A model generated the notes under the pieces. That model had not been told where the DNA came from, made no database searches, and saw nothing but the letters and a program-made list of their open reading frames with translations. From Wenzhouxiangella sp. AB-CW3 (GTDB lineage Bacteria > Pseudomonadota > Gammaproteobacteria > Xanthomonadales > Wenzhouxiangellaceae), in the NCBI RefSeq assembly GCF_014725735.1, contig NZ_CP061368.1, positions 1,813,225 through 1,877,224 on the forward strand: DNA of 64,000 nucleotides, given 5' to 3'. The position numbers were made by a program, and so were the translations under genes. This document shows, piece by piece, positions 43,922 through 51,685 of this stretch. The stretch's first letter is position 1; each line of letters starts with the position of its first letter.

Positions 43922-45544
43922 ATGACACAACGTCGACTAACCAATATAGCCAGACAGCGACTCCTGGAGCCGCTTCTGCGCCACCGCGATCTGGAGCTCA
44001 GGGAGCCCCAGCGATTCATTCCAAGGCTGCTTCGCCCCTGCCGAGTCAGGATTCTGATGGTGGCCGATGGTTCTCTCAACTTCGGCGACAGTTTCTTCGG
44101 CCTGTCTACACTGGTCCGAACCCTGCTGGACACACCGCCGGGCCCATGGGTCACGTTCGAGATCTCGCTTGCCCACATGGGCAATGGCACCCTGATGGAA
44201 GCAGACGGGATCAAGCGCAGGATCAACAACTTCCGGTTTGACGATTCCAGTCACTTCTCCAAAAGCGATTATGACCAGGTCTGGTTGTTCGGGATTCTGA
44301 CCAGCTACGCAAGCAGAAATGACAACGACGAGGAAACTCTGACAAGCGCAGAGCTCGATGTGCTCCATGAGTTCATGGATGATGGTGGTGGTGTATTCGC
44401 CACTGGCGACCATGGTGCTCTTGGGAGAGCAATGTGCTCTGGCATCAAGCGGGTCCGCGGGATGCGATTGTGGGAAGGCGATGAGAACAGCACAGTTAGC
44501 ATGGCCGGGGCAACTCGGAACGATACCAATGTCGTTCCCGAAAACGGAGAATGGGCCACAACCCTGGAAACAGACCATATTCCGCAGCGGATTCAGCCGA
44601 AGCTGTATACCTTCGGGTTCGGGATCACGCGACGCACGTATCCGCACCCGTTGCTATGCGGCCCGGACGGAAGGATCACCGCCATGCCCGACCATCCCCA
44701 TGAAGGAGAGTGCGTTCTGCCGGGCAATGAGTATGCCTCGGACTTTCCCGGTGAAAGTGATTCAGATGGCCCCTGGCCGGAAATCATCAGTCAATCTACC
44801 GTGGAGGAAGGATTGGGAGGACAGTTCAAGGATCCAACGAACTGCCAGGTGTTCGGAGGCATATGCGCCTATGACGGTCATGATGCCGAAGTGGGTCGAG
44901 TCGTCACCGATGCTACGTGGCACCATTTTGTGAACTACAATCTGAATGGCTTTATCGGGGACGATGAAGGTGAAGCCGCCCTCGATCAGATCCAGCACTA
45001 CTATCGCAACCTTGCAGTCTGGCTGTCGCCCTCGAACATGATTCGTTGCATGAACCGTCGCAAGACCCTGTTGATTCTGTTGCGCAGTCATGTGGTCGAA
45101 GCCGTGTCGAGCCGCTCTCACCCTCGCCTGCAGCAGCTTTCGACATCGTTCATATGGGATGTCGGTGTTCATGCCCGGGATGTGCTGGGCCGGGAAGCCA
45201 GTCAATGCCAGGCTTTCGAATGGATGCTGGATCTGATCAGGCCGAATGTGCCGGACCTGGTGCTGGATGTCCTTCACCCATGGCGGCGCAAGCCTCGGCC
45301 GATTCCCTCCGGCGACCCCATTCCCTGGATCAACCTGGAGCCCATGGCGGAAATCGGCTTTGGAGGCGCCCTGCTTGCGGTTCACGAGCAGCTCGACAAG
45401 CTTGATCCGAAGCGCCTCGAAAAGGACGAAAGTCAACTGGACAAAATCATGGCCCAGGGCGTGAGTGAGGCGCTGAGAAAGGCGACTCCCTCTCTTGCCG
45501 AATCCGTGAAAGCCCTGTCCGAAGTCGCGGGCAGAATACGCTAG
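43922..45544 (+). CDS. Unknown protein with ThuA/GATase-like N-terminal region
   Basis: This 540-residue protein begins at an ATG preceded by GAGGAG nine bases upstream; no signal peptide is visible. The N-terminal half has CRVRILMVADGSLNFGDSFF, YDQVWLFGILTSYAS and HEFMDDGGGVFATGDHGALG. That alternation of strand, acidic turn and the GGGVFATGDH segment resembles the class I glutamine amidotransferase fold of ThuA-like proteins. A later GGICAYDGHDAEVGRVVTDA and TWHHFVNYNLNGFIGDDEG fit the same idea. The C-terminal 150 residues are mostly helical. The function is unknown. It stands alone, after a long intergenic region. Confidence 0.65.
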   Translation: MTQRRLTNIARQRLLEPLLRHRDLELREPQRFIPRLLRPCRVRILMVADGSLNFGDSFFGLSTLVRTLLDTPPGPWVTFEISLAHMGNGTLMEADGIKRRINNFRFDDSSHFSKSDYDQVWLFGILTSYASRNDNDEETLTSAELDVLHEFMDDGGGVFATGDHGALGRAMCSGIKRVRGMRLWEGDENSTVSMAGATRNDTNVVPENGEWATTLETDHIPQRIQPKLYTFGFGITRRTYPHPLLCGPDGRITAMPDHPHEGECVLPGNEYASDFPGESDSDGPWPEIISQSTVEEGLGGQFKDPTNCQVFGGICAYDGHDAEVGRVVTDATWHHFVNYNLNGFIGDDEGEAALDQIQHYYRNLAVWLSPSNMIRCMNRRKTLLILLRSHVVEAVSSRSHPRLQQLSTSFIWDVGVHARDVLGREASQCQAFEWMLDLIRPNVPDLVLDVLHPWRRKPRPIPSGDPIPWINLEPMAEIGFGGALLAVHEQLDKLDPKRLEKDESQLDKIMAQGVSEALRKATPSLAESVKALSEVAGRIR

Positions 45545-45660
45545 GCCACACGAAGATTGCAGGCAGTCCGGTAAGCTCCGGGCTGTCCTGCCCCGTTGGG
45601 CAAACGACCGCAATAGCCTACCATCGCCAGATTGCGATCAGGCGCCTTTGCGCCCTGCAA

Positions 45661-45849
45661 TCAGAGATCGTTTACACGCTTCTCCAGCACTGCAAGCAGG
45701 TCATTGAGCACATCTTCTGGTATTTCATAAAGGGGCAGCACCTGACTCGTGCCTTCAAGGACGATCACTCGCTCGAGTCCAAACTGACGAGTCACTTTGA
45801 CCCCACTGAGTCTTGAAAGATCAGCTCTTATGCTTGACCCATACTTCAA
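45661..45849 (-). CDS. Small hypothetical protein (62 residues), uncertain
   Basis: The frame encodes a 62-residue soluble protein with strand-like ERVIVLEGTSQVLPLYEIP and an acidic helix at the end (VLNDLLAVLEKRVNDL). A TTG at 45849 is preceded by GAGGGAG at suitable spacing. The frame is open about 13 more codons upstream and that part also looks protein-like (TPKTRIILEGDVL), so it may be the remainder of a longer gene. No family recognised. Confidence 0.35.
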   Translation of the reverse strand: MKYGSSIRADLSRLSGVKVTRQFGLERVIVLEGTSQVLPLYEIPEDVLNDLLAVLEKRVNDL

Positions 45850-45961
45850 TACATCTCCCTCGAGTATGATGCGGGTCTTCGGTGTTCTTCGAATGGCAGT
45901 GGCTTACTGCTCTCCCACTTGAACTCAGGCATACTTTTGTCATCTGCAAACGGCCTTTGCT

Positions 45962-47314
45962 TCAACCCTGACCTACGGCTTTTTCATACAGGCCTGGAAA
46001 ACGGCCCTCGGGATCGCATTTCTGTTTTAGCTCCTGGTAGGCCTTCTGGTTGTATTCGGACCAGAAGGTTTCCTCGTCGTAGGTGCTGCTGGAATACAGG
46101 CTTTTCTTGCCGCCGTGTCTGGCCACCAGCGCCTCGACGCGGGCGTTGTAGTGGCCGTCCGGTTGGCGTGAACGCACCAGGTCCCAGAAACCAAAATTGA
46201 TATAGGCCGTGTCGGTACGCAGTTCGAACAGCGAGAAACGCCCGTCGGGTACCACGAATGGGCAGATCCAGACCGGGCGGATGCCGATCTCGGCCTCGAA
46301 GTCGGCCAGGAATGCAGCGGCGTTGGCGATGGGGATGTCGACGTCCTGGATGACCGATTCGGTGCGCGGACGAACGTGTTGCAGCAGGCTCAGTGGAAAG
46401 CGACGACTGGCGCGCATGATCTTCTGGTAGGTGATGCTGGACAGGCGCTTTCGTCCCAGCAGCAGGCGCACGGGCTTGAGGTGGGCGCCGATGTTCTTGC
46501 TGCACCAGAACCAGTCGGTGTCCCAGCGCCACAGGTAGTCGTGAATGCTCAGATAATCTTCGCCACGTTCGCGCAGGCTCTTCCAGTACTGGCGCATCCA
46601 GGTGTAGTCACTGGCTTCAATGCCGGCAGGCAGCGACTCTACAAGGTATGCACGCGTGAGCACCCAATCATCGGGCGCGAAGTAGACGCCGTCGAGATAA
46701 TCACAGCCCGGCTGTCCACATTCGGCCGCCATGGCCTCGAACAGGGCATCGGGGTCGCGGTAGCGCGTATGTTCCAGGCGCACCCAAGGCTGCACCGGAA
46801 TCAAATCAACGCGAACGCGGGTGGCATAGCCCAGACTGCCATAGGAGTTCGGAAACCCAAAGAACAGGTCCGATTCCCTGTCGGGTGAACAGGTGAGGAC
46901 ACGGCCATCGGCGACCAGCACGTCCAGCTCCCGAACGGTGTCATGGACCAGCCCGTAGCGAAAAGCACTGGATTCGATGCCCAGGCCGGTCACCGCCCCG
47001 CCCACGGTGATGCTCTTCAACTCCGGCACGATGGCCGGCGCGAAGCCGTGCGGCAAGGTGGCGTCGACCAGGTCGACGTAGGTGGTCATGCCTTCGACTT
47101 CGGCCACCCCTGCCCCGCTGTCGACATCAATGACATGGTTGAGATGGGTCACGTCGAGTTCGGTGCGCTTCAACTCCGCGCGCGGGCGAAACAGGTTGCT
47201 GGTTCGCTTTCTCAAACGGACCGGTCCGGTGGATTCTGACAGGGCGTTGGCAACGGCCCTGACTCGTGCATGATGCGCGGACCAGGTGGCGCCATGAGAT
47301 GAACGATCAGCCAT
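45962..47314 (-). CDS. FAD-binding oxidoreductase, possible 10-methylene fatty acid reductase
   Basis: This 450-residue protein has an FAD-binding type 4 domain: VIDVDSGAGVAEVEGMTTYV, then SITVGGAVTGLGIESSAFRY and YGSLGYATRVRVDLIPVQPW. The C-terminal half contains WFWCSKNIGAHLKPVRLLLG and SLYSSSTYDEETFWSEYNQK. The arrangement resembles actinobacterial FAD enzymes (BfaA/TmsA type) that work with a CFA-synthase-like methyltransferase to make 10-methyl fatty acids. Its ATG overlaps the TGA of such a methyltransferase gene (TGATG). The lipid role is inferred from this pairing; plain FAD oxidoreductase is certain enough. Confidence 0.8.
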   Translation of the reverse strand: MADRSSHGATWSAHHARVRAVANALSESTGPVRLRKRTSNLFRPRAELKRTELDVTHLNHVIDVDSGAGVAEVEGMTTYVDLVDATLPHGFAPAIVPELKSITVGGAVTGLGIESSAFRYGLVHDTVRELDVLVADGRVLTCSPDRESDLFFGFPNSYGSLGYATRVRVDLIPVQPWVRLEHTRYRDPDALFEAMAAECGQPGCDYLDGVYFAPDDWVLTRAYLVESLPAGIEASDYTWMRQYWKSLRERGEDYLSIHDYLWRWDTDWFWCSKNIGAHLKPVRLLLGRKRLSSITYQKIMRASRRFPLSLLQHVRPRTESVIQDVDIPIANAAAFLADFEAEIGIRPVWICPFVVPDGRFSLFELRTDTAYINFGFWDLVRSRQPDGHYNARVEALVARHGGKKSLYSSSTYDEETFWSEYNQKAYQELKQKCDPEGRFPGLYEKAVGQG

Positions 47315-48444
47315 CAGCGCACCGGCTCATAGCGAGACACATCGCCGAGGCTCAGGACCATCTGCCAAAGATTCAGACCACGGGCCCGGAAGGCGCCGGC
47401 GCAACTCAGCAGGTAATAGCGCCACATGCGGTAGAAGCGCTCGTCCAGCCCTTCCCTGTCAGACAGCTCCGGCCAGGCGGCACGAAAATTGGCCTCCCAG
47501 CCCCTGAGCGTGCGGTCATAGTCGGGTCCGAAGTTGTGCCAGTCTTCCAGCACGAAGCGGCCATCAAGGGCCGAGGCAAGCTGTGCGACGGAAGGAATCA
47601 CGCCGTAGGGAAAAATGTACTTGCCGATCCACGGGTCCACATCGTTGCGACTGACATTGCCGCCAATGGTGTGTATCAGCGCCAGCCCGCCCGGCTTGAG
47701 CCGCTCTCTGGCCAGGTCGAAGAAGCCGCGGTAGTTCTTCGGCCCGACATGTTCCATCAGGCCAATGCTCACCACGCGATCGTACTGAACGGAATCGCCG
47801 GCCGCGTCGCGATAGTCCTGCTCACGGATTTGCACCGGCAGACCGTCGCAGAGCCCGCGCGCATACTCCACCTGGCGCCTGCTGATGTTGTAACTGACGA
47901 CTTCGCAGTCATGCTCGGCGGCAAGATAGCGCGCCAGCTCACCGAAGCCGCCACCCAGCTCGAGCACCTTCATGCCCGGCTCCAGGTGCAGCTTGCGCGC
48001 AATCAGCGACAGCTTGGCCTGCTGCGCCTCGTCCAGCGTGGCCTTGCTGCCGTCGGGGCCATAGTAGGCACAGGTGTACTGCATGGTCGGCCCCAGCATG
48101 GCTTCGTAAAGCCGATTGGAAAGATCGTAATGCTGTTCGGCCACTTTCCGCGACCGGCGCCGGCTCTGGAGATTGCCCAGCCTGCTCAACAGCACCTGTC
48201 CGAGTACGGCCGGCGACCGCACTTTCCGATCCAGCCGCGCTTTCAAAAGCCGGCAGAAGAACTCGTCGAGCTCGTCGACATCCCACCAGCCGTCCATGTA
48301 AGCCTCGCCCGCGCCCAGCGAACCCTCGGCCATGATCCGATCGTAGAGACGCTCATCATGCACCTGGATGTCCCAGGGCCGTCCCCCGCCGACCTCGACG
48401 CCGGCGAACTCCAGTAAAGCAGTCACCTTTTCTCTTGCCGACAC
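47314..48444 (-). CDS. Cyclopropane-fatty-acyl-phospholipid synthase family methyltransferase
   Basis: This 376-residue enzyme uses S-adenosylmethionine to modify double bonds of membrane lipid acyl chains. Family motifs are PTMQYTCAYYGPDGSKATLD, the SAM-binding loop VLELGGGFGELARYLA, YDRVVSIGLMEHVGPKNYRG and the C-terminal YDRTLRGWEANFRAAW. The product could be a cyclopropane or, together with the overlapping FAD oxidoreductase, a 10-methyl branched chain. It is the first gene of a two-gene operon. A TetR-type regulator gene lies 107 bases upstream on the same strand. Confidence 0.93.
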   Translation of the reverse strand: MSAREKVTALLEFAGVEVGGGRPWDIQVHDERLYDRIMAEGSLGAGEAYMDGWWDVDELDEFFCRLLKARLDRKVRSPAVLGQVLLSRLGNLQSRRRSRKVAEQHYDLSNRLYEAMLGPTMQYTCAYYGPDGSKATLDEAQQAKLSLIARKLHLEPGMKVLELGGGFGELARYLAAEHDCEVVSYNISRRQVEYARGLCDGLPVQIREQDYRDAAGDSVQYDRVVSIGLMEHVGPKNYRGFFDLARERLKPGGLALIHTIGGNVSRNDVDPWIGKYIFPYGVIPSVAQLASALDGRFVLEDWHNFGPDYDRTLRGWEANFRAAWPELSDREGLDERFYRMWRYYLLSCAGAFRARGLNLWQMVLSLGDVSRYEPVR

Positions 48445-48551
48445 AGCCGAATCCTCGCTAGAAATCGTGTGTTCGGAACGGGACCTGCCGGGATGCCAGC
48501 CCGACAGACTTTCGGAAAGACTAAATCGCCAATAGTCACGCGGTCAAGACG

Positions 48552-49100
48552 TCAGGACTTCAATTCACCTGGCGCGGTCAGGGCGCGCTGCAACAGCTGG
48601 TCCATGGCTCGCCACTCTTCGGCGCTGACCAGTCCGTTCAACTGCTGTACCCCGACAAAGTGGGCGTACACCAGTTTCGCGACCAGTGCCGCTTGAGCGG
48701 AATCGCGCAGTTGCGCTGCAATCAGTCGGGTCAGAAAATCCACCCGCTCCTGGTCCACGGCCTCCAGGCGCACGGCCACGTCGTCGTCGTAACGAGCCCA
48801 GGCGCGGATGGCGTTCTCCGGGCCGGTATCTGCGCTGCGCACCAACTGCGATAGCGTAAAACTTTGCTTGTGAGAAGTTTCGATGGCTTCGACTGCCTCG
48901 ATAATGCTGCGCGTGTTGCGTTGCCGCCAGTAATCCATCAACGCTTCCACGTAAGCCTCGCGGTGCGCGAAATGGTGATAGAAAGATCCCTTGGTGACCT
49001 TCAGGTGGGCACAGAGCCGATCCACTTTCAGATGTTCCGGCCCCAGGCGAGCCAGGACGGTCAGCCCCCGCTCCAGCCAGTCGTCCCGCGACAGGGTCAC
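48552..49100 (-). CDS. TetR family transcriptional regulator
   Basis: This 182-residue regulator has the TetR helix-turn-helix at its N-terminus: LTVLARLGPEHLKVDRLCAH then VTKGSFYHHFAHREAYVEAL. The rest is a helical ligand-binding domain. The GTG at 49100 overlaps the TGA of the DUF6463 gene (GTGA), so the two are coupled. The frame is open upstream but that part overlaps DUF6463 in another frame. A 21-base palindrome before the DUF6463 gene is a likely operator for this protein. Confidence 0.9.
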   Translation of the reverse strand: MTLSRDDWLERGLTVLARLGPEHLKVDRLCAHLKVTKGSFYHHFAHREAYVEALMDYWRQRNTRSIIEAVEAIETSHKQSFTLSQLVRSADTGPENAIRAWARYDDDVAVRLEAVDQERVDFLTRLIAAQLRDSAQAALVAKLVYAHFVGVQQLNGLVSAEEWRAMDQLLQRALTAPGELKS

Positions 49101-49486
49101 CGCGCCGGCTCTGACTTGCGTCCACCCAGCAGGATCAACAAACCCTGTGCGATCACCAGCCAGGCACCGGAGGCCGGCAGCACCATGGCCACCAGGACAC
49201 CATTGGCCAGCAGTCCCCAGCCGATCTGGGCCGGCAGCGGACGGCCGGTGTGATTCAACCACTGCTGCATCAGGTGACCCAGCATCATCCAGAAAAAGCC
49301 CAGAACCAGAAACCACAGCATGGCACTGCGGGCAAAATCCATTTCACCACCGGTCTGGATGCTGTTCCACCAGCCATCGGCATGAATACCGGCGATGATG
49401 CCCCAGCCCGTCACCAATCCAATGGTGTTGTGAATGATGCCGGTCGCCAGAAGATACCAGCCGCTGTACTTGGCCAATGAAATCAC
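49097..49486 (-). CDS. DUF6463-like membrane protein
   Basis: This 129-residue protein has four hydrophobic segments, including YLLATGIIHNTIGLVTGWGI, SAMLWFLVLGFFWMMLGHLM and ASGAWLVIAQGLLILLGG. The first helix with its conserved His and Gly matches DUF6463. The function is unknown; such proteins are often encoded beside TetR regulators. The start is a GTG with AAGGA nine bases upstream. It is the first gene of an operon with the TetR gene. Confidence 0.8.
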   Translation of the reverse strand: MISLAKYSGWYLLATGIIHNTIGLVTGWGIIAGIHADGWWNSIQTGGEMDFARSAMLWFLVLGFFWMMLGHLMQQWLNHTGRPLPAQIGWGLLANGVLVAMVLPASGAWLVIAQGLLILLGGRKSEPAR

Positions 49487-49515
49487 GTATCCAATCCTTC
49501 GAGTTCACAAGAAAC

Positions 49516-49536
49516 AATACCATACGGTATGGTATT
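49516..49536. promoter_or_regulatory. Perfect palindrome, likely TetR-type operator
   Basis: AATACCATAC and GTATGGTATT form perfect 10-base arms around a central G. It lies 30 bases upstream of the DUF6463 start and 52 bases before the divergent membrane protein gene. Odd-centred palindromes of this size are typical of TetR-family operators, so the linked TetR protein probably controls one or both genes. Confidence 0.75.
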
Positions 49537-49588
49537 CTCCAGTGCCCGTCAAGAAATACGAAACCGACAAAGGACTGAAGAAAAGACC

Positions 49589-50296
49589 GTGAAGCCCTGG
49601 CGCTCAGCCCACATGATGATCCTCCCTGCCATGCTGGCACTTGTGCTGGCCTGGGGAGCATCGTTTCCAGACACCCTGATGGCAAGCGCCCAGGTTCACG
49701 GCCAGACCACGCCAATCCAGCCCCCACACGCCGGCGCGAAAGTCGTCATTGGCACCGGGAGCGATCATCCAGACACACCTCCACAGCAATCCGGACCCCG
49801 GGAACCCATGCACGAATTCAAGACGGTCAGACCCCCGAAAGAACCAAACCCACTGAACCAACTACTGCCACTGGCGTTCCTGCTGCTGATCGTCGCACTG
49901 GCCTTCTGGCTGGCTGAATGGCAGGTCGTCACCGCTTTTCTGGTCGCAGTGCTGGCCCTCCCGTTCTTGCTCATTATGGGAATCCATCTGTCCGAGATGT
50001 ACTTCAATGACGCCTCACTCGATCTCGAGGGCGTTTTCGGAATTTCCCTGGTTCTTTCCCTGGTCGGCTTGCCCATCTATCTGATTGGTCTGCTGCCCCT
50101 CTACTACCTACTCCAGTACACCCCGGCCCCGCTAACGGTCAGCTTCCCCATTGCCGTAACCGGCCTGATGCTTATTCTGCTGGCTTTCCTGATGGAACGA
50201 GACTGGTCATGGAGCGCGGCGGGCGTGGTGGTCGCCTGCAGCCTTGTCCACGCCTGGGTCATCCTGTACCTCGCGGAGAAGCTCAAGAGTCCGTGA
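49589..50296 (+). CDS. Membrane protein with four C-terminal helices, unknown
   Basis: This 235-residue protein starts with a signal-like hydrophobic segment (MMILPAMLALVLAWGASF). A polar, proline-rich stretch of about 60 residues follows, then four transmembrane helices such as LLPLAFLLLIVALAFWLAEW and FGISLVLSLVGLPIYLIGLL. The GTG at 49589 is a plausible start; an ATG eight codons later is an alternative. It is divergent from the DUF6463-TetR operon with the palindromic operator between. A degraded copy of its last 35 codons occurs at 51256-51361. Confidence 0.6.
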   Translation: MKPWRSAHMMILPAMLALVLAWGASFPDTLMASAQVHGQTTPIQPPHAGAKVVIGTGSDHPDTPPQQSGPREPMHEFKTVRPPKEPNPLNQLLPLAFLLLIVALAFWLAEWQVVTAFLVAVLALPFLLIMGIHLSEMYFNDASLDLEGVFGISLVLSLVGLPIYLIGLLPLYYLLQYTPAPLTVSFPIAVTGLMLILLAFLMERDWSWSAAGVVVACSLVHAWVILYLAEKLKSP

Positions 50297-50358
50297 ACTG
50301 TTGGGGAATGATTCGATGCCTGTTCCGGATTCGCCTGTTCCCGCACAGTGCGCTGCCT

Positions 50359-51243
50359 CTAATTCACTGACCGAGGCTGATGTCCGGCTGAACGGGAATC
50401 AGACTCTATGGGAACTTGCCAGCGTTCGAGCCCCTCGATGTGGCGGCTGAGCGTGGCGCCTGACAGCTCGCCAACGTGCTGGCGTCTGAGCCGACCGGAG
50501 GCGTCGTAGAACAGCGTCGTGGGCAGTGCACGCACACCCGCCAGCGGTGAGAAGAGGTTGTCACGATCGAGCAACACATAATCGAGTTCCAGTCCCTGGG
50601 TGTGCAGGAAATAGTCCACCGAGGCGTGGTCCTCGCCCTGATTGAGCAGGACAATGGCAATGTCGGAATGCGCACGCTGCGCTTCTTCGAGGACCGGCAT
50701 TTCGCGTCGACAGGGTGGGCACCACGTAGCCCAGACGTTTAGGACCAGCGGGCGGCCCTGTTCCGGACCCAGGGCCGCCAGGCTGACCGGTTCGCCGGCC
50801 AGGCTCATCGCATTGATTTCCGGTAGCCGTTCCACTTCGCCTGTTACCAAAATCGCGATGCCCACGGCCGAGCCCCACGCGAGCAGCCCCGTGCTGCCGG
50901 CCATCAGCACTGGCAAAAGCTGCCTGCGCTCGCGCCACGCCATCCAGGCCAGCACCATGGCGGCGGCCACGAGGCCGCCCAAGGGATCAAAGCCCCGGTC
51001 GCGGATGTCGATCATGTCAAGCGGGCCGCCAAAGCTGCCCCAGTAACGCAGCACGAATACGACTCGGGCGGCGACCAGGCTGACGAACATCAGGTTGAAC
51101 AAGGCGTTGTTGACCGGTAGCTCACGGCGACGACCCAACCAGGCTCCGGCAGCCAGCGCGAGGCTGGCCGCAACCAGGAACAGCAGGGTGCCGAGGCTGA
51201 AACCCAGCGGACCAATGGAGATGCCTTGGTCAAGGATATGCAT
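50359..51243 (-). CDS. TlpA-like thioredoxin with N-terminal multi-pass membrane domain
   Basis: This 294-residue protein has an N-terminal domain of about four helices, including LGTLLFLVAASLALAAGAWL and VNNALFNLMFVSLVAARVVF. That part resembles a shortened prolipoprotein diacylglyceryl transferase-like domain. The C-terminal half is a TlpA/thioredoxin domain with the redox motif NVWATWCPPCRREMPVL and the cis-proline segment VRALPTTLFYDASG. The thioredoxin part would face the periplasm and reduce or oxidise thiols there. The partner is unknown. It lies between the membrane protein gene and a decayed copy of that gene's end. Confidence 0.85.
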   Translation of the reverse strand: MHILDQGISIGPLGFSLGTLLFLVAASLALAAGAWLGRRRELPVNNALFNLMFVSLVAARVVFVLRYWGSFGGPLDMIDIRDRGFDPLGGLVAAAMVLAWMAWRERRQLLPVLMAGSTGLLAWGSAVGIAILVTGEVERLPEINAMSLAGEPVSLAALGPEQGRPLVLNVWATWCPPCRREMPVLEEAQRAHSDIAIVLLNQGEDHASVDYFLHTQGLELDYVLLDRDNLFSPLAGVRALPTTLFYDASGRLRRQHVGELSGATLSRHIEGLERWQVPIESDSRSAGHQPRSVN

Positions 51244-51255
51244 TGATTCTGCTCA

Positions 51256-51361
51256 CTTTCCCGATAGAACGAGACGGTTCATGGAGCCTGGCCGGGTTGT
51301 GGACGCCTGCAGATTTGCCCATGCCAGGATGATCCTGTGTCTCGCTGAGAAGCTGATTAGT
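51256..51361 (+). pseudogene. Decayed duplicate of the 3' end of the membrane protein gene at 49589
   Basis: This stretch aligns with 50184-50291, the last 35 codons of the intact gene. After one single-base deletion it still translates as VVDACRFAHARMILCLAEKL, against VVVACSLVHAWVILYLAEKL in the intact copy. Identity is high by eye over about 105 bases. Because of the frameshift and the missing rest of the gene it cannot be functional. It ends 10 bases before palindromic element 2. Confidence 0.75.
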
Positions 51362-51370
51362 GACCGCATT

Positions 51371-51653
51371 ATTAACCCGGCACGAATGTAGATCGCATTC
51401 AGCCGCAGTGTGCGCTTCGGCAGCAAGGCAGCGAAACGCCGCTGTAGCACTCCTACAGCAAGTTTCGATAACGCAGTCTGCCGAAGCGCACACTGCGGCC
51501 TGACTTTTTAGAATCAGATAGTTAGGGGCTTCAATCAGGGCCCGACTCTGCGTTCTCGCTCTTGCCAAGGGAATCACCCTTGGCGGCGAGCGACGCCTTG
51601 ATTCGGGCCCTGATTGAAGCCCTGAATGTGATCTACATTCGTGCCGGGTTAAT
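51371..51653. repeat. Nested palindromic element 2 (283 bp)
   Basis: The outer arms are 51371-51402 and 51622-51653, 32 bases with one mismatch. Inside are two successive perfect hairpins: arms 51402-51423 with 51478-51499 (22 bases) and arms 51526-51545 with 51603-51622 (20 bases). The loops contain smaller hairpins, such as GCTGTAG/CTACAGC and CCAAGG/CCTTGG. The arrangement repeats that of element 1. It lies between the decayed gene copy and the end of the beta-barrel gene, and no reading frame in it looks like a protein. Confidence 0.85.
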
Positions 51654-51685
51654 AGTAAGATTGAGGGTTGTAGAGGGCCGCACTG

